Source of the DNA: Mauremys mutica
Taxonomy: Eukaryota > Chordata > Testudines > Geoemydidae
Assembly (NCBI RefSeq): GCF_020497125.1
Contig: NC_059081.1
Span: forward strand, 21,795,105-21,859,104
Length of the DNA stretch: 64,000 nucleotides
Direction: 5' to 3'
In this document: one piece after another, positions 57,693 to 64,000 of the stretch
How the letters are laid out: each line of letters begins with the position of its first letter
How positions within the stretch are numbered: the stretch's first letter is position 1
Made by a program: the position numbers and the translations under genes
Notes under the pieces: generated by a model
What the model was told of the DNA's origin: nothing
The model's database searches: none
The model's input: only the letters and a program-made list of their open reading frames with translations

Positions 57693-57870
57693 TTGAACTA
57701 ACCTCGTTATCTCTAGCTTGCTTTTTGCTTGCATATATAAACCTGCCCCTGGAAATTTCCACCACTTGCATCCGAAGAAGTGGGTATTCACCCACGAAAG
57801 CTCATGCTGCAAAACGTCTGTTAGTCTATAAGGTGCCACAGGATTCTTTGCTGCTGCCAGAAAGGAGTAA

Positions 57871-58330
57871 ATAACACTTTCTCATTTACTTTCTCCATAC
57901 CTGTTATGATTTTATAGACCTCTATCATATCCCCTCTTTTTCAAGCTGAAAAGTCCCAGACTTATTAAGCTCTCCTTATATGGAAAATGTTCCATTTTCC
58001 TAATAATTTTTGTTGCCCTTTTCCAATTCAAATATATCTTTTTAGAGAGGGGGTGACCAGACCTGCACGCAGTATCCAAGATGTGGGTGTACCATATATT
58101 TATATAGAGGCAATATGATATTTTCTGTCTTATTTTCTATCCTCTTCCTAATGATTCCCAACATTCTGTTAGCTTTTTTGACTGTCATTACTATCAGAAC
58201 TATCCACAATGACTCCAAGATCTCTTTCTTGAGTGGTAACAGCTAATTTAGAGCATCATTTTATATGTATAGTTGGGATTATGTTTTCCAGTGTGCATTA
58301 CCTTGCATTTATCAACATTGAATTTGTTTT
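57871..58330 (-). mobile_element. CR1 LINE ORF2 part, continuation across the PLE
   Basis: The inverse reads as CR1 ORF2 sequence upstream of the part at 55349 ('ggtctataaaatcataacagg', 'cttttcagcttgaaaa', 'caagaaagagatcttggagtcattgtgg'). Several frame-breaking changes are present. The join to 54955-55349 is continuous if the PLE and one copy of its 12-bp duplication are removed. Confidence 0.88.
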
Positions 58331-58624
58331 TGTTTGTTTTTTTTAATGTGGTCTATATGTGACTCTACTTTGTCTGGATTTCTTAGTTTGTACTTCACTT
58401 TTCATTAATTTAGGGGAGATGGAGTGTGGGTTGAGTGAGGTTCATGGGTGTTTGGCACATGCAGGAGTAGGAACAATATCCAAACCAGGGTTACACTAAA
58501 GAAGAAAATGATTTCTTACAAACAAAAATCATGTAAAACAATATAAACAGTAAAGAACATGAGTAAGTCATAAACCTCAAATTTCTAGTTGCTAGCCCTT
58601 TAGTGTCTAGGCATGTTTGGTTGT
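58331..58624. other. unannotated intergenic DNA
   Basis: No gene or named repeat was recognised. Confidence 0.4.
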
Positions 58625-58632
58625 TCTTTTAG

Positions 58633-58934
58633 CAGTGGCGGCTCCAGGCACCAGTGTTCCAAGCACGTGCCTGGGGCAGCAAGTTGCGGGGGGTGCCCTG
58701 CTGGTCCCTGCAAGCGCGGCAGTCAGGCAGCCTTCTGCAACTTGCCTGTGGGAGGTCTGCTGGTCCCGCAGATTCAGAGCCAATTTGGCGGCGGGTACGC
58801 CGAAGCCGCTGGACTGGCAGACCTTCTGCAGGCAAGCCACTGAATCCACGGGACCGGGGACCTCCCGCAGGCACGCTGCCAAAGGCTGCCTGACTGCCGT
58901 GCTTGGAGTGGCAAAAAAGCTAGAGCCACCCTTG
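58633..58934. mobile_element. hAT-type MITE, GC-rich, with 8-bp TSD
   Basis: A 302-bp insertion starts CAGTGGCGGCTCCAGG and ends CTAGAGCCACCCTTG. It is flanked by the perfect 8-bp repeat TCTTTTAG (58625-58632 and 58935-58942). The interior shares GGGAGGTCTGCTGGTCCCGC-type words with 1149-1411. Non-coding; open frames across it are artefacts. Confidence 0.9.
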
Positions 58935-59195
58935 TCTTTTAGTAGCACACTAACCATTCTGCATGGCCCAAATCCCTTGCACAGACAGCCAGACTGTCCT
59001 AGGAGAGCTGCAGATCATTTGTAGAGCCACTCTTCAGACACTGCCCCAGCCTAGTGTTTAAATATCCAGCATAGACTCTTGCATGACACTTATCTCACTC
59101 ACAACAGATGGCATGTAGGGAAGATCCCTGCACCAGCAATTCATCTGGCTCTCTCTCTCATTCAACCCACTTATTCCTTTTTGTCACAATCTCTA

Positions 59196-60525
59196 GGTAT
59201 GTCTACACTGCAATAAGCCTGGGGTTAGTAGAGCTCAAGTTAGCAGTCCCTGGATTTGTTAAGCTAGGATTGAGCATCTACACTCATTGGTAATCCCAGT
59301 TTAGGAATTGTTGAACTCTGGGTCCCAACATGGGATTCCAGCATCTACACTGAATTATGCAGGCCAGAGTCCAACCACCCACATCTCAGACTTCCTAGTG
59401 CCCTCCCACTCTGACCCTTTGTTCATGGAGCAGTGTGGGAAAACTTGACTGTCCACCCAATTTGACTGACCAGAGGACAAAGAAAGTCAAGCCATAGGAT
59501 CATGTAATCCTTTTGGCAGACTCCCTAAGCATGAATCCAGTGGGGCTGCACCTACCCTGCAAAGGTGTAAAGTAATAGGACTTGACTCAGGTTTGGACTA
59601 TATACCCCTTTGGGATCCTGGGACTGAGCCCTGGAGTAACATGATTTGTGTGTAGATAGGATAGGCGCTGACATTTATTTCTCCACCTGGAGGCCCTGCC
59701 CCCATGCTGCCCCTTCCCTCAAGGCTCCACCCTTGCTCCTCCTCTTCCCACCTCTGCTCCACCTGCAGTTCCTTGCTATCTGCCCTTCCCGAAGCGCCTC
59801 CCACAGCTGATAAACAGCTGATAGGTGGTCCCACCTAACAGCTGATCTCCTCCACTGCAGAACAGCTGATCAGCAGTGCTGCCGGACAGCTGATCGGGGG
59901 TGCCTCTGGCTGTTGCCAGTGGGTGCTGAGCATCCACTATTTTTTTCCATGGGCACTCAAGGCCCTATGTGTAGATGTAAGGGAGTTAGGCCTGATCCTG
60001 AGTTTAAATCCTGGGCTTACATTGTGTAAGGGACCAGGGCATAGGCAGTCTGGCCTAGTGATCACAGCTGGGCTGGGGTCTGCACCTCAGGGACAGTAGT
60101 CACTGAGCAGATGTCAGAGGAATTGCAAGAGCCAGTTTCGGTAAGCAAGAGTCTGGCCTGCATCAGAAATTGGAGATCAGAGATAATACCATGCCAGAAT
60201 CAGGAGGCAGGAATCAGGTTCAGAGTCAGGCTGAGATCAGGAGACAAGGTGAAATGTGGAGTAACAGCAAGCAAAAGTCTGTGTGGTTGCCCAGACAACA
60301 TCCTGAGGCAACCCCTGTGATTAAATAGGGTGCTTGGCCTATCAGAAGGCCACAGGGTACTGCCACTATGGCTATCTGGGGTGGTACCTCCTGTGGTGCT
60401 TGCTCTCCACAGTGTCCCTTGGCAGTGGCTCTATGTGCACTCCTGGTGGTACGGTCAGCCCGCCCAGGCTCTGCAGACTCAGGACCTACTCCACAGATCT
60501 TTACACATTGCAGTGTAGACAAACC
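59196..60525. mobile_element. candidate 1.3-kb non-autonomous DNA element
   Basis: GGTATGTCTACACTGCAAT at 59196-59215 is matched in inverse by ATTGCAGTGTAGACAAACC at 60507-60525, an 18/19-bp TIR. CTCTA occurs immediately outside both ends, a possible 5-bp duplication. A 1.3-kb GC-moderate interior lies between, with no recognisable ORF. It includes a GTGTGTAGATAGG word near 59650, so two elements or a nested pair are possible. The superfamily is unclear. Confidence 0.45.
60115..60260. repeat. diverged relative of the 38-bp minisatellite
   Basis: 'agataataccatgccagaatcaggaggcaggaatcaggttcagagtcagg' shares the phrase structure of 430-660 (TAATAGCCAAGCTGAGGGTC...). Two to three loose units. Confidence 0.4.
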
Positions 60526-60529
60526 CTCT

Positions 60530-62010
60530 ATATCTGCAGAGGTTCCCTTGACAATAGGTTGGGAGGCTGCTTCTGAGTGGACATTTGATATGTCAGGAAG
60601 CCCAGCTGAGTGGGCAGGAGGAGGGGAGAGAGTGGCTGAGATAAATCACTGCTGTATAGATCCTCCAGGCTGGAGTGGGTTGGCCTCTCTTAGCCACAGG
60701 GATGAGGTAAACTAGATGCAGCAGTTCTGCAGCCTAAGGAGGAGATTACTTCTCCTTGTCCCCCATGAAGACACTCTACCCAATGCCAAGCCCACTACCC
60801 AGTCTGGGCATTGATTTGCTCCTGAATCACTACAGTTCTGTAAATGTTCTTGCTATTGCAAATTGCTGCAAATTTCTTCTTTAGACTAGAGAGCCTCCAT
60901 AGTGTTCATACGTAATTTGTTTATTCATTGGATTTCTTGTCACACATGTATGCAAAGTCCCTTTTACCTCAGGCTCAAATATTTGTTTTCTTCCAGTGAT
61001 TGCTTTTGTGGAATCTCTCATTACTCTAAGACCTCTGGCTAAAGCATCTTTCTCTTGGATGGGAGTTAGCTAAGCCCTTGTTGATACCTACCTTTTGTTG
61101 GTTTATTGAATCACTGAATTGGTGCTTTGTTCCAGTGATATACTACATATTTCAATCCCTTGTGTTATCTTGTGGTCCAAGCTACTTATGTGTCAGGGTT
61201 GGACTTGGTTTGGTTTTGTCTTTTGAAATAATTCTGAACATTTTGTCTTTTGCAAGAGATTTAGTTACTATCTTTTTCAGTAACTCTTCTTTTAATTTGG
61301 CATCATGATGCCTCATCTACATATTCCATCTCATATTTTCATATTAATTGTATTTATTTTATTTTTTTCCCCTTGGGAAATGGCTAAAGATGATGGAAAT
61401 GACTTGTTACATTTATATAGTGTATTATTGTGCCCAGCATGCCTTAAATGCTGTGGTCCAGCCCATGCCCAACCTCACCCATATCAGCCACTTGTGGCAA
61501 CTTTTGGGTGGGGGAAATCACAACTCTTTCACCAGTTGGCTACTTAGGAAACAGCAGTAGGCTGGCATCATTTCACCAGCTAAATGACATCGTGCCTTGT
61601 CTAGCTAATATGTATTAACATTCCAGTGTAATCTGTTAATATTCACCTTTTCCCCCGGTGTAGATATGGCATTTGAATGTAATTGGAATAGCAGATGGTT
61701 TGTGTAGCCACAAACCTTATCCATGTTAGGACATAGCCTCTTGAACTGCCTCTTTCTGTTCTGCATGCACAGCCCTTAGTCAGTGATTCTTCATCAACAG
61801 TTCTCAGGTTGGCCACTGTTTCCCCTAATGTCAGTGACAATATAGATGTGTGCACCTGTTTAGCTATACAACTTCTGTGAGGAACTTTCTCTATAGCTTG
61901 AGTGCAAACTATTCACATAGAAGTTCAGAGATTAGTTGCAAAATTAGAAATAAGATATGCAGAGAGAGTTGTGCATCAGTGGGATGCATCACTTTTTGCC
62001 AGTGGTACTC
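60530..62010. other. unannotated intergenic DNA
   Basis: No gene or named repeat was recognised. Confidence 0.4.
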
Positions 62011-62085
62011 ATCACTGTAGTATCTGAGCACCCCTTCAAAGATAGATTAACATGAACAGCCACATAGTGAGGCAGAGAAGTCTTA

Positions 62086-62155
62086 GTATCCCCATTTTAC
62101 AGATGTGGAAACTGAGATTCAGAAACTTGCCCAAGGTCACACAGTAAGCCTAGGA
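62086..62155 (-). repeat. MIR/CORE-SINE remnant
   Basis: 'tatccccattttacagatgtggaaactgag' then 'cttgcccaaggtcacacagtaagc' is the inverse of the MIR core. Confidence 0.85.
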
Positions 62156-62584
62156 AAAAGCTGGCAACAACATTCAGCCCTACACATGCTTTCTTATGCT
62201 TTAATCACAATAACATTGTACCTTCCAGCACTTGTGTAATACATATGTAGGGACAGGTGATTGAGAGAGCACTGGAGGGAATCTTTTGGTAGAGATGAAG
62301 CAGTGCTGAACTTTGGTAGTTTTGTATTAGGCAATGTTACAGCTGTGGTTTCCTTCAACATCAGTGTGATGGGGTGGGTAAACCCCATGCTAAGAAAAGA
62401 GGGGTAAAAGAACAGCTCTGGGCTCAAGAAGCCCTGCCCTGGCAGGCCTGATGGGTGTGCTCCAGTTGGAGGAGGGGGTTAAAAGTAGGGTGACCATATT
62501 TCCCAAAGGGAAAACTTCCCCTCCGTGTGTGGGGCTGGCCAGAGCTGCTTGCCCAAGCACCCCTCCCCACACAGGGCAAGAACG
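62156..62584. other. unannotated intergenic DNA with MITE-like end
   Basis: At 62484-62510 'agtagggtgaccatatttcccaaaggg' resembles a TAGGGTGACCATA-type dispersed turtle repeat terminus, one-sided. Nothing else was recognised. Confidence 0.4.
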
Positions 62585-63417
62585 AGGAGGACTTGTGGCA
62601 CCTTAGAGACTAACAAATGTATTTGAGCATAAGCTTTCATGGGCTAAAACACACTTCACTGGATTCATGTAGTGGAAAATACAGTAGGAAGATATATATA
62701 CACAGAGAACATGAAAAATGGGTGTTGCCATACCAGCTATAACGAGAGCAATCGATTAAGGTGAGTTATTATCAGCAGGAGGGAAAAATAAACTTTTGTA
62801 GTGATAATCAGGGTGGCCCATTTCCAACAGTTGACAAGAAGGTGTGAGGAACAGTTCTGCAGTTTCTCGCTGGAGTCTGTTTTTGAAGTTTTTTTGTTGG
62901 AGTATTGCGACTTTGACATCAGACGACAGGAATTATAACATTATAATTATAACATTCAAAAACCAGTCGGAGAACACTTCAGCGTCCCTGGTCACTCAAT
63001 TATAGACCTCAAAGTTGAAATACTGCAGAATTGGAATTAATTTGCAAACTGGACACCATTAAATTAGGCTTGAATAAAGACTGGGAGTGGATGGGTCATT
63101 ACACAAAGTAAAAACTATTTCTCCATGCTAATTTTTCCCCGTATTGTTACGCACACCTTCTTGTCAACTGTTGGAAACGGGCCATCCTGATTATCACTAC
63201 AAAAGTTTTTTTTTCTCCTGATAGTAGCTCACCTTAATTGATTATTTTCATTATAGTTGGTAGGGCAACCCCCATTTTTTCATGTTCTCTGTGTATATAT
63301 ATCTTCCTACTGTATTTTCCACTGCATGTATCCGATGAAGTGCATTTTAGCCCATGAAAGCTTGTGCTCAAATACATTTGTTAGTCTCTAAGGTGCCACA
63401 AATCCTCCTCATATTTT
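62585..63417. mobile_element. head-to-head PLE pair, decayed
   Basis: 62585-62930 is a minus-strand PLE 3' end (GAGGAGGACTTGTGGCACCT ... CATTTCCAACAGTTGACAAG). 62935-63417 is the plus-strand counterpart (TTGTCAACTGTTGGAAACGG ... GGTGCCACAAATCCTCCTC). The arms are clearly more diverged than at 55361-57858. The centre contains an ATTATAACATTATAATTATA join. The plus arm keeps GIY-YIG C-terminal sequence (NIQKPVGEHFSVPGHSIIDL; LNKDWEWMGHYT) with an internal deletion. No target duplication or inverted tail is visible. Confidence 0.88.
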
Positions 63418-63424
63418 TTGATCA

Positions 63425-63680
63425 GCGAATGAACTTCATGTCATGACCGATAAAGAGCTTGGTGAGCTACTGAAAATCAAGTGTCTGAGAATCTCTCTTT
63501 ACCATCCACAGACAGACGGGACCCTAAGGGAATGTTGAAAAAGTTTGTGGCTGAGGAGCCTAGCCACTGGAACTGCTTGTTACCATCCCTCTCATCTATC
63601 ATTTGCAAAGTTCCCCAGGTCACTCGCACATACAAGAGACCACCTGTAGGGATCCTAGGCCTAGTTTGAGAAACCTGGGT
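63425..63680 (+). pseudogene. decayed Ty3/Gypsy integrase fragment
   Basis: The segment reads as part of an integrase core of the type LTDKELGELLKIK ... LYHPQTDG ... LKKFVAEEPSHWN ... LLPSLSSIICKVPQ. There is a frame change and an in-frame TGA near 63535. The order of motifs fits Ty3/Gypsy IN downstream of the second catalytic Asp. It differs from the intact element at 51144-51300 (APYHPSTNGLAERF), so it comes from another Gypsy lineage. It has no flanking LTRs or RT and is a short relic. Confidence 0.7.
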
Positions 63681-63854
63681 GGAGCAGGATTCCAGGGGTA
63701 CCAGGGTAGTTCTATATGTTCTCCAGCTACGAAAGAAGCTGAAGCCATTAGGAGCATTTGTAACCCACACACCTTCTGGGTGTGGTGCTCTGTCCCATCT
63801 AGTGGCACTGAGACCACTTAGAGAGAGAGATTAATGAGTTTGCTCTACAGCCTT

Positions 63855-63960
63855 AGCTAACAGCAAGGTGGCTTTTAGTTCATGCAGCAGAGACTCATGC
63901 ACTAATCTTCTGAGGTTCCAGGTTCAATCCCGCCCGCCAATGACCGAGATCTGTCGGCAT
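63855..63960 (+). repeat. tRNA-like SINE with Pol III A and B boxes
   Basis: 'ggcttttagttcatgcagcagag' resembles an A box and 'ggttccaggttcaatccc' contains a B-box match (GGTTCAATCCC), spaced as in a tRNA-derived promoter. The cloverleaf is not convincing and a CCA-adjacent acceptor pairing is missing, so this is a SINE head or similar repeat, not a working tRNA. Confidence 0.45.
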
Positions 63961-64000
63961 TACACATTCATAAAGAAAAACCTCTTAAAGGCCTAAGAGT

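Larger units (their letters stand above)
55361..57858. mobile_element. head-to-head PLE pair with 12-bp TSD, inserted in CR1
   Basis: A minus-strand copy (55361-56385) and a plus-strand copy (56386-57858) meet head to head. 55361-56385 and 56868-57858 are near-identical inverse complements with only a few differences by eye. The 482-bp centre (56386-56867) is RT sequence present only on the plus copy. The outer minus end carries the TATCAGAGGGGTAGCCGTGT tail, while the plus end stops at CTTTGCTGCTGCC. Flanking duplication AGAAAGGAGTAA is at 55348-55359 and 57859-57870, 12 bp and perfect. Confidence 0.95.

Noticed and set aside
63855..63960. Functional tRNA gene
   Set aside because: Pol III box-like words are present but the cloverleaf and acceptor stem are not convincing; a tRNA-derived SINE is more likely.
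1..64000. CRISPR array, bacterial operons or prophage
   Set aside because: Repeats are dispersed eukaryotic transposons and microsatellites; no regularly spaced identical repeats with unique spacers, and no bacterial gene organisation.

Overview
The window is vertebrate, almost certainly turtle (Testudines), intergenic DNA. I infer this from the repeats: several Penelope-like element (PLE) copies, CR1 LINE 3' ends, ancient MIR/CORE SINE pieces, and hAT and Harbinger elements of types I associate with turtle genomes. The background is AT-rich and CpG-poor with many microsatellites. I recognise no host protein-coding exon, rRNA or functional tRNA gene. Every convincing coding region belongs to a mobile element.

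Layout. 1-31.5 kb is mostly unannotated AT-rich DNA. It carries short DNA-transposon insertions (1149-1411, 3453-3731, 12887-13008, 15087-15321, 22879-23154, 28461-28584), CR1 tails, MIR pieces, LTR-like and DIRS-like relics, and short PLE fragments (25778, 26800, 31558). 32556-38872 is a 6.3-kb PIF/Harbinger transposon with its two genes convergent. One is a two-exon Myb/SANT DNA-binding protein (34458-36315, +); the other is an intact DDE transposase (37219-38490, -). A 1.5-kb hAT-type element carrying a CAGCC-rich minisatellite is nested between the left end and the Myb start codon. A 5'-truncated PLE (38894-40558) lies about 20 bp beyond the Harbinger right end.

43-47 kb holds a CR1 LINE end and two GC-rich elements. 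47648-52262 is a near-complete Ty3/Gypsy retrotransposon, probably of the Mag/SURL type. It has LTRs that look identical by eye, a 5-bp target duplication, a tRNA-Ser-like primer site, and gag-PR-RT-RNaseH-IN. One frameshift separates RT from RNase H. 54955-58330 is a minus-strand CR1 split by a 2.5-kb head-to-head PLE, whose roughly 1-kb arms form a near-perfect inverted repeat flanked by a 12-bp target duplication. 58.6-64 kb holds another hAT MITE, a region bounded by TIR-like ends, a MIR piece, another head-to-head PLE, a decayed Gypsy integrase fragment and a tRNA-like SINE.

The recurring theme is insertions whose borders can be read directly. hAT-type elements have perfect 8-bp duplications at seven loci. 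PLE insertions have 11-12-bp duplications at four loci, and three PLE loci are inverted head-to-head structures; a fourth copy carries only a short inverted tail.
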